From contig NZ_LABX01000154.1 of assembly GCF_001043915.1 (NCBI RefSeq), forward strand, positions 1 through 55,409: a stretch of 55,409 bases of DNA. Direction: 5' to 3'. The stretch is from Methylobacterium aquaticum. GTDB lineage: Bacteria > Pseudomonadota > Alphaproteobacteria > Rhizobiales > Beijerinckiaceae. Both the position numbers and the translations under genes were made by a program. Below the pieces are notes generated by a model. It worked only from the letters and a program-made list of their open reading frames with translations. It searched no databases and had not been told where the DNA came from. Positions within the stretch are counted from its first letter, which is position 1. The number at the start of each line of letters is the position of its first letter. Of this stretch, positions 18,763-27,862 are shown in pieces.

Positions 18763-21700
18763 ATGGGGATCGAGGGGTTCGTCGTCGACGGGCTGACGCA
18801 GGAGGCGCAAAGGCGGGCCGCGGATCCGCGGGCCTCGGCCTGGGTGTCGGCCAATGCGGGGGCGGGCAAGACCAAGGTGCTCACCGACCGGGTGGTGCGC
18901 CTGCTGCTGCACGGCGCCGCCCCGGCCAAGATCCTGTGCCTCACCTTCACCAAGGCCGCTGCCGCCAACATGGCGATCCGGGTGTTCGAGCGCCTCGGCC
19001 GCTGGGTCACCCTCGACGAGGCGGCGCTCCGCGCGGAGCTGACGGCGCTGGAGGGCGAGGCGCCGGACGGCGCCACCCTGCGGCGGGCCCGGCGCCTGTT
19101 CGCCCGCGCCGTCGAGACGCCCGGCGGGCTCAAGATCGAGACCCTGCACGCCCTCTGCGAGCGGCTGCTGCATCTCGTGCCGTTCGAGGCCAACGTCCCG
19201 GCCCGTTTCGTGGTGCTGGACGAGGCCCAGACCCGCGAGGCGATCGACCGGACGATCGACAACGTGCTGGCCGACGCGGTCGATACGCGCCATCCGGACC
19301 TCGCCGCGGCGCTCGCCCTCGTCGCCCCCGAGGCGGCGGGCGACGCCTTGCGCCGGGCGATGACGGCGGCGGTGCAGAATCGCGGCGTGATCGGCCATCC
19401 GGACGGGCTGCCGGCCCGCCTCGACGCCCTGCGGGACGCGCTGGGATTGGCCCGCGGCGAGACCCTGGCGACGATCGAGGCCAGGATGCTCGACGGCGGC
19501 CCCGACCTCGCCGGGCTGATCGCGGCGTTGCGCACGGGCAAGGCCACCGACGAGAAGCGCGCCGACGCGCTGGCGCTCGCCGCCTCCGCCTCCGGCCCGG
19601 CCCGGCTGACCCTCACCCTGGCGGCGTTCTTCAAGGACGAGGGCGAGGGTGACGCCTACGCCGCCTCGTCCTTGGGCACCAAGGCGGTGCCGGCCGACGC
19701 CAAGGAGGCCCTGCTCGCCGAGCAGGCGCGGCTCGCGGGCTTGCGCGACCACCTCAAGGCCGCCCGGGCCTATGCCCGCACCGAGGCCCTGTTCACCCTG
19801 GCGGCCGAGATCCACCGCCGGATGGAGGCGCAGAAGGCCCGCCTCGGCGCCCTCGATTTCGACGACCTGATCCACAAAACCCTCGACCTGCTGACGCGGG
19901 TCGATTCGGCCTGGGTGCTGTACAAGCTCGACCGCGGCGTCGACCACGTGCTGATCGACGAGGCGCAGGACACCAACCCGCAGCAATGGGAGATCCTGCG
20001 CCGGATCACCGAGGATTTCTGCGCCGGGGAGGGGGCCCGCGACGCGGGCAACGGGCTTGCCCGCACCCGCTTCGCCGTCGGCGACCCGAAGCAGTCGATC
20101 TACAGCTTTCAAGGAGCCGCCCCGGAGGAGTTCGAGACCACGCGGCGGGCCTGGCGCAGGGAATCGGAAGCGGCGGGGCTGCCCTTCGCCGATGTCGGCC
20201 TGACCCTGTCGTTCCGCTCGGCGATCGGGGTGCTGCGGGCGGTCGACGCGACCTTCGCGCTCGCCGATCACTATCGCGGCCTGTCCTTCGGCGACACCGC
20301 AATCGGCACCGTGCATTCCACCGCCCGGGTGCGGGCGCCGGGCCAGATCGAATTGTGGCCGGTCGAGCGGCCGAGCGCCGAGGCGGAGCCCGACGCCTGG
20401 ACCCATCCGGTCGACGCGATCGAGGCCGGGGCGCCGGCCCTCGTGACCGCCCGCCGGGTCGCCAGGGCGGTGCGGCTCTGGACCACCAAGGGCGACGAAA
20501 CCGGCCGGGTCTGGCGGCCCGGCGAGGTGCTGATCCTGGTGCGCAAGCGCTCGGCGGCCTTCGAGGGCGTGATCCGGGCGCTCAAGGCCGAGGACGTGCC
20601 GGTGGCCGGCCAGGATCGCCTCGACATCGCCGCCCATATCGCGGTCCTCGACCTCGTGGCGGCTGGCCGCGCCGCCCTGCTGCCGCAGGACGACCTGACG
20701 CTCGCCACCGCGCTCAAGACGCCGCTGGTCGGCCTCACCGACGACGATCTCGTCGGCATCGCGGCCGGGCGCGACCCGGCCGAGTCGCTCGTCGCGGCGC
20801 TACGCCGTCATGCCGAGTCCGGCGATCCGGCGGCCCTGCGCGGCGCCGCGGCACTCGATGGCTGGGCGGCCCTCGCCCGGGCGCACGGGCCGTTCGGCTT
20901 CTACGCCGAGCTGCTCGGGCCGCTGGGGGGCCGGGCGCTCCTGGTCCGGCGCCTCGGCGGCGAGGCGGGGGACGCCATCGACGTCTTCCTCACCGCCGCC
21001 GCCCAGGCCGAGGCCGGGCCGGACGCGCCCTCGCTGACCGGGTTCCTGTCCCGCTACGCCCCGAGCGGCGGGCGCGATGCCGGCGGCCACACGGTGAAGC
21101 GCGACCTCGATTCCGCCCGCGACGAGGTGCGGGTGATGACGGTGCACGGGGCCAAGGGCCTGGAGGCGCCCCTGGTGCTGGTGCTCGACGGCTGCGACGC
21201 CCTCGGGCGCGACCCGCCCCTGATTCCGATCCGGCTCGAGGACGGCAGCACCGTGCCGGTCTGGTCGAGTGCCAAGGCCCATGACAGTTCAGGCGTCGCG
21301 GCGGCGCGCGACGCGCTCCACGCCAAGGCCGGGGAGGAGCATAACCGCCTGCTCTACGTCGCCATGACCCGGGCCAAGGACCGGCTGGTGATCGCGCCCT
21401 ATTCCGGCAACGACAAGGAGACCCCGGCCGAAGCCTGGTGCGAGATGATCCGCCGCGGCCTGGTGCATCAGTTCGGCGGCGTCGCGGTGGCGGAGATGCC
21501 CTACGGCCCGGCGGAGAGCTGGCGCGAAGGCGCCGCCCTGCCGGAGCCGCCCGCGACGGCCGTGCCCGTGCCCGAAGCCGAGGCGGTGCCGGACTGGCTG
21601 CACCGTCCGGTGATGCCCGAGGCCGAGCCGCTGCCACCCTTGCGCCCCTCCGGTCTGGGGGCGGCCGATGAGCCGCGCCGCTCGGAGGCCCGCTCCAGCG

Positions 21701-22218
21701 ACCCGGCGGCCCGCCGCCGCGGCGTGCTGGTCCATTCCCTGCTGGAGCATCTGCCGGGCCTCGCGCCCGAGCGCCGGCCGGCGGCCGCGGAGGCTTTCGT
21801 GGCTGCCCGCGCCCCGGGCCTCGATCCGAGGCAGCGCGCCGCCATCGCGGCGCAAGCCCTGCGGCTCCTCGACGATCCCGATCTCGCGGTGCTGTTCGGG
21901 CCGGCGGCCCGGGCCGAGGTGACGCTCGCCGGCCACATCGTGGTCGGAGGCGTTCCGCGCCCGGTGCATGGCCGGGTCGACCGGATCGCCGTGACCGAGG
22001 CGGCGGTCTGGCTCGTCGACTTCAAGACCGGCCGGCCTCCCCTGGAGAGGGCGCCGATCCCGCGCGGGCAGGCGGCGCAGGTCGCGCTCTATGCGCGCCT
22101 CCTGGCGACGATCTATCCGAGCCGGGCCTTGCACCCGCTCCTGGTCTGGACCGCGGGACCGGTGGTGCGGCGCCTGACGCCGGAGGAATGCGACGCCGCC
22201 CTCGCCACGCTGGCCTGA
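18763..22218 (+). CDS. addA: Double-strand break repair helicase-nuclease AddA
   Basis: A 1151-residue UvrD/RecB-like protein. Walker A is ANAGAGKT at residues 30-37, Walker B is [11 protein letters not shown], and helicase motifs [26 protein letters not shown] and [11 protein letters not shown] are intact. The C-terminal RecB-type nuclease domain includes HSLLEHLPG and GRVDRI...VDFKTGR, so the nuclease looks active. I chose ATG 18763 because GGGAG precedes it; an in-frame ATG at 18718 lacks a good ribosome site. With AddB it processes broken DNA ends to 3' tails for RecA. trxA follows, as usual, but addB is not upstream. Confidence 0.93.
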   Translation: MGIEGFVVDGLTQEAQRRAADPRASAWVSANAGAGKTKVLTDRVVRLLLHGAAPAKILCLTFTKAAAANMAIRVFERLGRWVTLDEAALRAELTALEGEAPDGATLRRARRLFARAVETPGGLKIETLHALCERLLHLVPFEANVPARFVVLDEAQTREAIDRTIDNVLADAVDTRHPDLAAALALVAPEAAGDALRRAMTAAVQNRGVIGHPDGLPARLDALRDALGLARGETLATIEARMLDGGPDLAGLIAALRTGKATDEKRADALALAASASGPARLTLTLAAFFKDEGEGDAYAASSLGTKAVPADAKEALLAEQARLAGLRDHLKAARAYARTEALFTLAAEIHRRMEAQKARLGALDFDDLIHKTLDLLTRVDSAWVLYKLDRGVDHVLIDEAQDTNPQQWEILRRITEDFCAGEGARDAGNGLARTRFAVGDPKQSIYSFQGAAPEEFETTRRAWRRESEAAGLPFADVGLTLSFRSAIGVLRAVDATFALADHYRGLSFGDTAIGTVHSTARVRAPGQIELWPVERPSAEAEPDAWTHPVDAIEAGAPALVTARRVARAVRLWTTKGDETGRVWRPGEVLILVRKRSAAFEGVIRALKAEDVPVAGQDRLDIAAHIAVLDLVAAGRAALLPQDDLTLATALKTPLVGLTDDDLVGIAAGRDPAESLVAALRRHAESGDPAALRGAAALDGWAALARAHGPFGFYAELLGPLGGRALLVRRLGGEAGDAIDVFLTAAAQAEAGPDAPSLTGFLSRYAPSGGRDAGGHTVKRDLDSARDEVRVMTVHGAKGLEAPLVLVLDGCDALGRDPPLIPIRLEDGSTVPVWSSAKAHDSSGVAAARDALHAKAGEEHNRLLYVAMTRAKDRLVIAPYSGNDKETPAEAWCEMIRRGLVHQFGGVAVAEMPYGPAESWREGAALPEPPATAVPVPEAEAVPDWLHRPVMPEAEPLPPLRPSGLGAADEPRRSEARSSDPAARRRGVLVHSLLEHLPGLAPERRPAAAEAFVAARAPGLDPRQRAAIAAQALRLLDDPDLAVLFGPAARAEVTLAGHIVVGGVPRPVHGRVDRIAVTEAAVWLVDFKTGRPPLERAPIPRGQAAQVALYARLLATIYPSRALHPLLVWTAGPVVRRLTPEECDAALATLA

Positions 22219-22360
22219 CCCCGGGGGTGCGCCGGCGCACGAGCAGAGCGGGGATGGCGCGACGGTTGCGCTTGATCGGCCCGCGCGCGGTTCTTACGTT
22301 CCTGCTCACGCGGACCGGCCCGCAGAGGTGGCCGGCTTCTCGACCGGAAGGATTTTGGCG

Positions 22361-22681
22361 ATGGCAACCGTGAAGGTGACCGACGCGAGCTTCGAGCAGG
22401 ACGTCCTGCAATCGGCGGAGCCCGTCGTGGTGGATTTCTGGGCCGAGTGGTGCGGCCCGTGCCGGGCGATCGGCCCGGCGCTGGAGGAGATCTCCAGCGA
22501 GATGAACGGCCGGGTGAAGATCGCCAAGGTCAACGTGGACGAGAATCCCGGGATCTCGGCCCAGTACGGCATCCGCTCGATTCCGACGCTGATGATCTTC
22601 AAGGGCGGCGAGCTGTCCGGTCAGATGGTCGGCGCCAAGCCGAAGGGCGACCTGTCCCGCTGGATCCAGTCCAACGCCTGA
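22361..22681 (+). CDS. trxA: Thioredoxin 1
   Basis: A 106-residue protein with the redox centre WCGPC (Cys31 and Cys34), the cis-proline segment [11 protein letters not shown] and the expected length. It is a cytoplasmic disulphide reductant for ribonucleotide reductase, peroxiredoxins and others. The ATG has GGAAGGA about 9 bases upstream. It lies 142 bases after addA, an association conserved in alphaproteobacteria. A strong intrinsic terminator follows. Confidence 0.96.
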   Translation: MATVKVTDASFEQDVLQSAEPVVVDFWAEWCGPCRAIGPALEEISSEMNGRVKIAKVNVDENPGISAQYGIRSIPTLMIFKGGELSGQMVGAKPKGDLSRWIQSNA

Positions 22682-22707
22682 GCGCGACGGACTGGTCGAT
22701 TGGTGAG

Positions 22708-22736
22708 AAGCCCGGCCGGGAGGCCGGGCTTTCCTT
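22708..22736 (+). terminator. Rho-independent terminator of trxA
   Basis: A perfect 10-base stem AAGCCCGGCC (22708-22717) / GGCCGGGCTT (22722-22731) with a 4-base GGGA loop is followed by a T-rich tail TTCCTTTA. It lies 27 bases after the trxA stop, a textbook position. The A-rich left arm would also give partial termination of minus-strand transcripts coming from modC. Confidence 0.9.
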
Positions 22737-22788
22737 TATGGCGTCGGAGGGGATCTCCCCGGACGGGCTCCCGTGCCCGGGGGCGTGG

Positions 22789-23883
22789 TCAGATCTCCAC
22801 CGCCCCGATCGTCTCCTCGTCGAAGGCGACGCTCTTGACGATCGCCAGGACCGGCAGTCCCGGCACGAGGGCGAGGTCGCGGACGGCGAGCCGCGTCACC
22901 TCGGCGACCAGGCTCGCCCCGCCGCAGGCGATCTCCACCCGCGCATGGGCGCCGTCGCCCGGGGTCACGGCGGTGACGGTGCCCGGGAGGACGTTGCGGG
23001 CGCTCAAGGAGCGCGGCGCCTCGCACGCCACCAGCACGTCGCGGGCCCGCACCCGCACCCGCAACCCGGTTCCGACCGGCCGGTCGAGGCGCGGCACGGT
23101 CAGGCAGCCGGGCGGCCCGTCGAGCCGGGTGAGGCCGAAAGCGTCGTCGTGGGCGGCGACCCGCAGATGCAGGAGGGCGCCGGTCTCCCCGGTCTCGCGG
23201 CCCGGGAACAGGGCGCCCCGGCGCAGCACGTCGGCCGCGGGGCCGCAGGCCGCCACCCGTCCCTGATCCAGCACCACCACCGTGTCGGCGAGGCGCGCCA
23301 CCTCGGCGATTGCGTGGCTGACATAGACGATCGGGACCCGCGCCTCGTCGCGCAGGCGCGCCACGTAGGGCAGGATCTCGGCCTTGCGCGCCTCGTCGAG
23401 GGCCGAAAGCGGCTCGTCCATCAAGAGGAGCCGCGGGCGGGCGAGCAGGGCCCGGCCGATCGCCACCCGCTGGCGCTCCCCGCCCGACAGCCCGGCCGGC
23501 CTCCGGTCGAGCAGGGGGGTGAGCCCCAGGAGATCGGCCACCGCCGCGAGGCTCGGGCCGCCCGCTCGGTCGCGGGCGAACCAGCGCCCGAACAGCAGGT
23601 TCTGCCGCACGCTGAGATGCGGCAGCAGCCGCGCCTCCTGGAAGACGTAGCCGATCCGGCGCCGGTGCACCGGCACCCGGATGCCTGCGGCCGTATCGAC
23701 CAGCCGGACACCGTCGACCACCACCCGCCCGTGATCCGGCCGCACGAGCCCGGCGATCACGTCGACGAGGGTCGACTTGCCGGAGCCGGAGCGGCCGAAC
23801 AGCGCGGTGACCCGCCCTTCCGCCGTGAAGGCCGCGTCGAGCGTGAAGGCGCCGCGGCTGTGCCGGATCGCGACCTCGATCAT
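22789..23883 (-). CDS. modC: Molybdate ABC transporter ATP-binding protein ModC
   Basis: A 364-residue ATPase. Walker A GRSGSGKST is at residues 30-38, the signature LSGGERQRVAIG and Walker B LLLMDEPLSALDEA follow, and a C-terminal TOBE domain (about 290-360) would bind molybdate as in E. coli ModC. It powers molybdate import with the ModB permease. Its ATG overlaps the modB stop as ATGA, so the two are translationally coupled. Mo supplied here would serve the formate dehydrogenase and hydroxylases of this window. Confidence 0.93.
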   Translation of the reverse strand: MIEVAIRHSRGAFTLDAAFTAEGRVTALFGRSGSGKSTLVDVIAGLVRPDHGRVVVDGVRLVDTAAGIRVPVHRRRIGYVFQEARLLPHLSVRQNLLFGRWFARDRAGGPSLAAVADLLGLTPLLDRRPAGLSGGERQRVAIGRALLARPRLLLMDEPLSALDEARKAEILPYVARLRDEARVPIVYVSHAIAEVARLADTVVVLDQGRVAACGPAADVLRRGALFPGRETGETGALLHLRVAAHDDAFGLTRLDGPPGCLTVPRLDRPVGTGLRVRVRARDVLVACEAPRSLSARNVLPGTVTAVTPGDGAHARVEIACGGASLVAEVTRLAVRDLALVPGLPVLAIVKSVAFDEETIGAVEI

Positions 23884-24602
23884 GCGCCCAGCCTGCGCCG
23901 GGCCCGCCGGGCCAGCCACTCGGAGGCAAGGAGCGCCGCCATCGACAGGGCGACCGAGACCAGGGTGAGGCGCAGGGCGCCCGCCTCGCCCCCCGGCACC
24001 TGGGTCAGGGTGTAGATCGCGGATGGCAGGGTCTGGGTCTCGCCCGGGATGTTCGACACGAAGGTGATGGTGGCGCCGAACTCCCCCATCGCCTTGGCGA
24101 AGGCCAGCACCGCCCCGGCGAGGATGCCCGGCAGGGAGAGCGGCAGCGTCACGACGAGGAACACCGCGACCGGCGAGGCCCCGAGCGTGCCGGCGGCCTG
24201 CTCCAGCTTGCGGTCGACCGCCTCGAGGGACAGCCGCATCGCCCGGACCATCAGCGGGAACCCCATCACCGCGCAGGCGAGCGCCGCCCCGGTCCAGCGG
24301 AACGAGAACACGATGCCGATCTCCGCCAAGGCCGGCCCGAGCCACCCGCGCCGCCCGAAGGCGAGGAGCAGCAGGTAGCCGGTCACCACCGGCGGCAGGA
24401 TCAGCGGCAGGTGGACCAGCCCGTCGAGGAGCGCCCGGCCGCGGAACTCCCGGCGGGCGAGGAGATACGCCACGGTGAGGCCCGGCAGCAGGCTCGCCAG
24501 CGTCGCCACGCCCGCCACCAGCAGGCTGAGCTGGAGCGCGCTCCACTCGTCGGGGGTGAGGAACAGGGCAGGGGGCTTTCTGCGGGGTCGATCCCGCACC
24601 AT
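23880..24602 (-). CDS. modB: Molybdate ABC transporter permease ModB
   Basis: A 240-residue inner-membrane permease with five or six helices and the EAA-type loop around EQAAGTLGASPVAVFLVVTLP. The segment FVSNIPGETQTLPSAIY is typical of ModB. The N-terminal start is uncertain: ATG 24602 has no clear ribosome site, and the basic stretch MVRDRPRRKPP may not be native. The periplasmic binding protein gene modA, which normally precedes modB, is absent; a divergent glutathione transferase gene starts 125 bases away. Confidence 0.9.
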   Translation of the reverse strand: MVRDRPRRKPPALFLTPDEWSALQLSLLVAGVATLASLLPGLTVAYLLARREFRGRALLDGLVHLPLILPPVVTGYLLLLAFGRRGWLGPALAEIGIVFSFRWTGAALACAVMGFPLMVRAMRLSLEAVDRKLEQAAGTLGASPVAVFLVVTLPLSLPGILAGAVLAFAKAMGEFGATITFVSNIPGETQTLPSAIYTLTQVPGGEAGALRLTLVSVALSMAALLASEWLARRARRRLGA

Positions 24603-24726
24603 GGCGGATCGGCGCCCGGAGTCCAGGCCCCGCACGGCAACGCTGGGTTTCGGGCCGTCCGATTGATCCCAGCCGGTATCTGGGGCCCTGTGGCGCGCGG
24701 CTCCCCGCCGCTCCCCGGAGGCCCCG

Positions 24727-25404
24727 ATGATCACCTTCTACTTCAACGGCTCGCCCAACCCGACCAAGGTCGCGCTCTTCCTGGAGGAGGCGGGGCTCGC
24801 CTACGAGCCGGTGGCGGTCGATACCCGCAAGGGCGAGCAGTTCTCCGCCGAATTCCTCGCGCTCAACCCGAACGGCAAGGTGCCGGTGATCGTCGACGAT
24901 GGCACCGTGGTGTTCGATTCGAACGCGATCCTGCTCTACCTCGCCGAGAAGACCGGCCAGTTCCTGCCCCCTGCCGCCGAGCGCAGCGCGCTCCTGTCCT
25001 GGCTGATGTTCGTCGCGACCGGCATCGGGCCGTTCTCCGGCCAGGCGGTGCATTTCCGCCATTTCGCCCCCGAAAAGGTGCCTTACGCCAACGAGCGCTA
25101 CCAGTTCGAGGCGAAGCGCCATTACGGCGTGCTCGACCGGCACCTCGCCGGGCGCGAGTGGATGGTGGGCGAGGCTTACGGCATCGTCGACATGGCGGTC
25201 TGGGGCTGGGCCCGGATGGTGCCCTTCGTGCTGGGCGAGGGCGCCTTCGACGCCGTCCCGAACCTCAAGCGCCATCACGACGCGATCGCCGCGCGGCCTG
25301 CCGCCGCCAGGGCCGTCGCCCTGAAGGACCGCTTCCCCTTCAAGGCGGAATTCGACGCCGAGGCGCGCAGCCACATGTTCAAGCACCTGAAGCCGGCCGT
25401 CTGA
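24727..25404 (+). CDS. Glutathione S-transferase family protein
   Basis: A 225-residue protein with an N-terminal thioredoxin-fold domain (ITFYFNGSPNPTKVALFLEE; NPNGKVPVIVDD; the gamma-glutamyl-binding DSNAILLYL) and a helical C-terminal domain. The organisation resembles the nu-class or YfcG/YghU-like bacterial transferases, which may work as disulphide-bond reductases. The substrate is unknown. It begins a three-gene same-strand run with an aldolase and an esterase at short spacing (29 and 22 bases), suggesting an operon for breakdown of small organic molecules. Confidence 0.9.
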   Translation: MITFYFNGSPNPTKVALFLEEAGLAYEPVAVDTRKGEQFSAEFLALNPNGKVPVIVDDGTVVFDSNAILLYLAEKTGQFLPPAAERSALLSWLMFVATGIGPFSGQAVHFRHFAPEKVPYANERYQFEAKRHYGVLDRHLAGREWMVGEAYGIVDMAVWGWARMVPFVLGEGAFDAVPNLKRHHDAIAARPAAARAVALKDRFPFKAEFDAEARSHMFKHLKPAV

Positions 25405-25433
25405 GCCGGCACCAGAACCAGGGAGGAGACGCC

Positions 25434-26198
25434 ATGAAATCCTTCGACAACCCGTTCAAGCGCGGCCTCGCCGAGGGCCGCCGGCTGCCCGGCCTGTGGA
25501 TGACCACCGGCTCGCCGGGCATCACCGAACTCGCCGCCGGCGCCGGCTTCGCCTGGATGCTGATCGACATGGAGCATTCGCCCAACGACCTGATCCAGGT
25601 CGTCGATCACCTGCGGGCGGCCGAGGGCGGCACCGCCGAGCCGGTGGTGCGGGTGCCGTGGAACGAGCCGGTGATGGTCAAGCGCCTGCTCGACCAGGGC
25701 GCCCGCTCGCTGATGTTCCCGTTCGTGCAGAATGCCGAGGAGGCGCGCCGGGCCGTCGCGGCGACGCGCTATCCGCCGCACGGCATCCGGGGCTTTGCCG
25801 GCACCTCCCGGGCGACCGGCTACGGATTGCGGCCGGATTACCATGCCCGCTCGGGCGACGAGGTCTGCGTGATCGTGCAGGTCGAGACCAAGGAGGCGCT
25901 GGAGGCCGCCGGCGCGATCGCCGCAATCGAGGGGGTCGACGGCGTCTTCATCGGGCCGAACGATCTCGCCGCCAGCATGGGCCATCTCGGGGAGCCCGGC
26001 GCCGCTCCGGTGCGCGCGGCGATCTCCGCGGCCCTGCCGCGGATCCGCGGGGCCGGCAAGGCGGCGGGCCTGCTCAACTTCAACGAGACCGGCGCCAAGG
26101 CCGATTTCGAGGCCGGCTTCGGCTTCGTGGCGGTGGCGGGCGACGCCTTCCTGCTCGCCCGCGAGACGCAGCGGGTCGCGGCCCTCTTCAACAGCTGA
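25434..26198 (+). CDS. HpcH/HpaI family class II aldolase
   Basis: A 254-residue TIM-barrel protein. The family's metal and substrate residues are visible: DMEHSPND near the N terminus, RVPWNE, KRLLDQGARSLMFPFVQN, VQVETKEALE (metal-binding Glu) and DGVFIGPNDLAASMGH. Such enzymes cleave 2-keto-3-deoxy or 4-hydroxy-2-oxo acids to pyruvate and an aldehyde. The exact substrate (hydroxy-oxoheptanedioate, keto-deoxy-rhamnonate or similar) cannot be told apart here. A GGGAGGAG box supports the ATG. It sits between a glutathione transferase and an esterase gene. Confidence 0.9.
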   Translation: MKSFDNPFKRGLAEGRRLPGLWMTTGSPGITELAAGAGFAWMLIDMEHSPNDLIQVVDHLRAAEGGTAEPVVRVPWNEPVMVKRLLDQGARSLMFPFVQNAEEARRAVAATRYPPHGIRGFAGTSRATGYGLRPDYHARSGDEVCVIVQVETKEALEAAGAIAAIEGVDGVFIGPNDLAASMGHLGEPGAAPVRAAISAALPRIRGAGKAAGLLNFNETGAKADFEAGFGFVAVAGDAFLLARETQRVAALFNS

Positions 26199-26220
26199 CA
26201 CCACCGCCCGGAGGGATCCG

Positions 26221-26835
26221 ATGGCCGCCCTGTCGTTCCAGCACCGCTTCGAACCCGCCGCCGATCCGGATGCGGTGCCGCTCCTGCTCCTGCACGGCAC
26301 CGGGGGCGACGAGGACGACCTCCTGCCCCTCGGCCGGGCCCTGTCGCCCGGGGCGGCCCTGCTATCGCCCCGGGGCCAGGTGCTGGAGGGCGGCGCGCCG
26401 CGCTTCTTCCGGCGCCTCGCCGAGGGCGTGTTCGACGAGGCCGACGTGCTGCGCCGGGCCGGCGACCTGGCGGGCTTCGTCGCGGCAGCGCGGGAGGAAT
26501 ACGGTCTTGCGGCGCCGCTCGCCGTCGGCTTCTCGAACGGCGCCAACATCGCCGCCGCCCTGATGCTGCTGCATCCGGGCGTGCTCGCCGGGGCGGTGCT
26601 GCTGCGGGCGATGGTGCCGCTCTCCGCTCCGCCGCCCGGGCGGCTCGCCGGTGAGCCGGTCCTGATCCTGTCGGGCCGGATGGACCCGATCGTGCCGGCG
26701 GACAATGCCGCGCATCTCGCCGGGCTGCTCACCGCGGCGGGCGCACGGGTCACCCACGAGGTGCTGCCCGCCGGACACGGCCTGTCGCAGGCGGATCTGG
26801 TGCGGGCGAAGACGTGGCTGACCGGGCGGCCGTGA
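26221..26835 (+). CDS. Alpha/beta hydrolase, carboxylesterase/phospholipase (YpfH-like)
   Basis: A 204-residue protein of the short dienelactone-hydrolase/carboxylesterase type. It has the oxyanion segment LLLLHGTGGDEDDL, the nucleophile elbow GFSNGANIA (Ser), the acid in GRMDPIVP and the catalytic His in PAGHGLS. A CGGAGGGA box precedes the ATG. Probably a cytoplasmic esterase for small esters, apparently cotranscribed with the aldolase and glutathione transferase genes. Confidence 0.87.
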   Translation: MAALSFQHRFEPAADPDAVPLLLLHGTGGDEDDLLPLGRALSPGAALLSPRGQVLEGGAPRFFRRLAEGVFDEADVLRRAGDLAGFVAAAREEYGLAAPLAVGFSNGANIAAALMLLHPGVLAGAVLLRAMVPLSAPPPGRLAGEPVLILSGRMDPIVPADNAAHLAGLLTAAGARVTHEVLPAGHGLSQADLVRAKTWLTGRP

Positions 26836-26970
26836 GTTCCCGGGGCCCGAGAGGCCGACGCATCGATGCGCTCGCGGGCCCGGCCGCGAGCGACGGGGCC
26901 GGGAAGCCAGTTCGACGTGTCGCCGCCCTCCTGCGAGGCCGATGACCGAGGATGACGTCGAGATGGCATC

Positions 26971-27042
26971 CGGAAGAATTCTTCCGAACGCCGTCTCATC
27001 AATCCGCGCGGCGCCTGAGCGAAGCCGGATGGATCCATCCGG
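26971..27042. repeat. Pair of perfect palindromes in a non-coding gap
   Basis: CGGAAGAATTCTTCCG (26971-26986) and CCGGATGGATCCATCCGG (27025-27042) are perfect palindromes of 16 and 18 bases, 54 bases apart, in the 287-base gap between the esterase gene and the end of the formate dehydrogenase operon. I see no convincing gene in this gap. They may be parts of a dispersed intergenic repeat or form a bidirectional terminator between these convergent units. Confidence 0.6.
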
Positions 27043-27122
27043 GATCACCGTCCGGCGGAAGCGGTTATCCCGGCTGTGAGGATCGTCGAAGACGCAGGAT
27101 TCTCACTGTGCCGCCAGGAGTC

Positions 27123-27635
27123 TCACTGTGCCGCGAAGAACGTCGGATCCAACGCCGACAGCGCGAGCAACGGCGCCGGCATCACCACCCCGGCACGCCG
27201 GATCGACTGCGCCGCCGCCCGGCAGGCCCGGATGTCGTTCGCCTCCGCCGCGGCATCGACCTGAGCGATCTGCTCGGGGCTCGGCTTCTTCTGCGCCGGC
27301 GTCCCGGCCGGAGCCGGGGCGGCCTGGGACTGCGCCTGAGCCTGCCCCTGCGGCCCCGAGGCGCCGGGCCCGGTCTGGGCCACCGGGCCGCTCAGGCCCG
27401 ATTTCTGCTGCGTCTCGCCGGCGCCGCTGCTCGGCAGCTGCGCGGCGCCGCGGTCGGGCGCCTGCACGGCGGCGGTCGCGGGTTGCGGAGCGCTCGGGGC
27501 GGCGTCCGGCGCTTTCGGATGCACGAAGGCGACGAGTTCCTGGCACAGGTTGGCCGGCGGGCCGGCCGCATGCGGGCTGCCCACGCTCACGGCGAGGATC
27601 GCGGCGGCGAGGACGACGATGCTGGTCCGGCTCAC
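27123..27635 (-). CDS. Exported low-complexity protein at the end of the formate dehydrogenase operon
   Basis: A 170-residue protein: signal peptide (residues 1-24, cleavage near PHAAG), a short conserved-looking N-terminal piece with one cysteine (NLCQELVAFVHPK), a long Pro/Ala/Gln/Gly-rich linker (about 42-118) and a helical C-terminal domain with a second cysteine (ANDIRACRAAAQSIRRAG). The GTG start overlaps the stop of the upstream small gene (GTGA), tying it to the operon. Function unknown; a periplasmic accessory protein of formate dehydrogenase is inferred from position only. A copy of its 3' end lies just past the stop. Confidence 0.7.
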   Translation of the reverse strand: MSRTSIVVLAAAILAVSVGSPHAAGPPANLCQELVAFVHPKAPDAAPSAPQPATAAVQAPDRGAAQLPSSGAGETQQKSGLSGPVAQTGPGASGPQGQAQAQSQAAPAPAGTPAQKKPSPEQIAQVDAAAEANDIRACRAAAQSIRRAGVVMPAPLLALSALDPTFFAAQ

Positions 27636-27844
27636 GAGCCCGCCTCCGCCTTGTGGCCGGCCTTGCCGGGCTCCGCGATATCGCCGGTCCAGCGCGGGCC
27701 GACGAGGTTGGTGCCCGGATCCGAGACCCGCGCGCCGGAGGTGGCGAAAGCCTGGTAGGCGAAACGCTGGTTCTCGGCGAGCAAGAAACTCGCCGCGCTC
27801 GCCAGCACCAGGGCCGCCGCTACCGCGACCAGGAAGGCTTTCAT
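27632..27844 (-). CDS. Small membrane-anchored protein of the formate dehydrogenase operon
   Basis: A 70-residue protein with one N-terminal hydrophobic segment (MKAFLVAVAAALVLASAASF) and a short polar C-terminal part. Aromatic residues follow the anchor (ENQRFAYQAFATSG). A GGAGAGAG box favours this ATG over one four codons upstream. It starts 18 bases after the cytochrome b subunit gene stops and overlaps the next gene. Small single-pass proteins often accompany membrane-bound formate dehydrogenases; the role is unknown. Confidence 0.7.
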   Translation of the reverse strand: MKAFLVAVAAALVLASAASFLLAENQRFAYQAFATSGARVSDPGTNLVGPRWTGDIAEPGKAGHKAEAGS

Positions 27845-27862
27845 CGCTCTCTCCACCCCGCT

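Noticed and set aside
16681..20637. Minus-strand open frame of over 1300 codons opposite the M23 and addA genes
   Set aside because: It lies opposite two well-supported genes with intact catalytic motifs and shows no domain of its own.
26362..27048. Minus-strand open frame covering the esterase gene and the gap after it
   Set aside because: It mostly overlaps a gene with a complete catalytic triad and has shadow-type composition; the gap itself is palindromic rather than coding.
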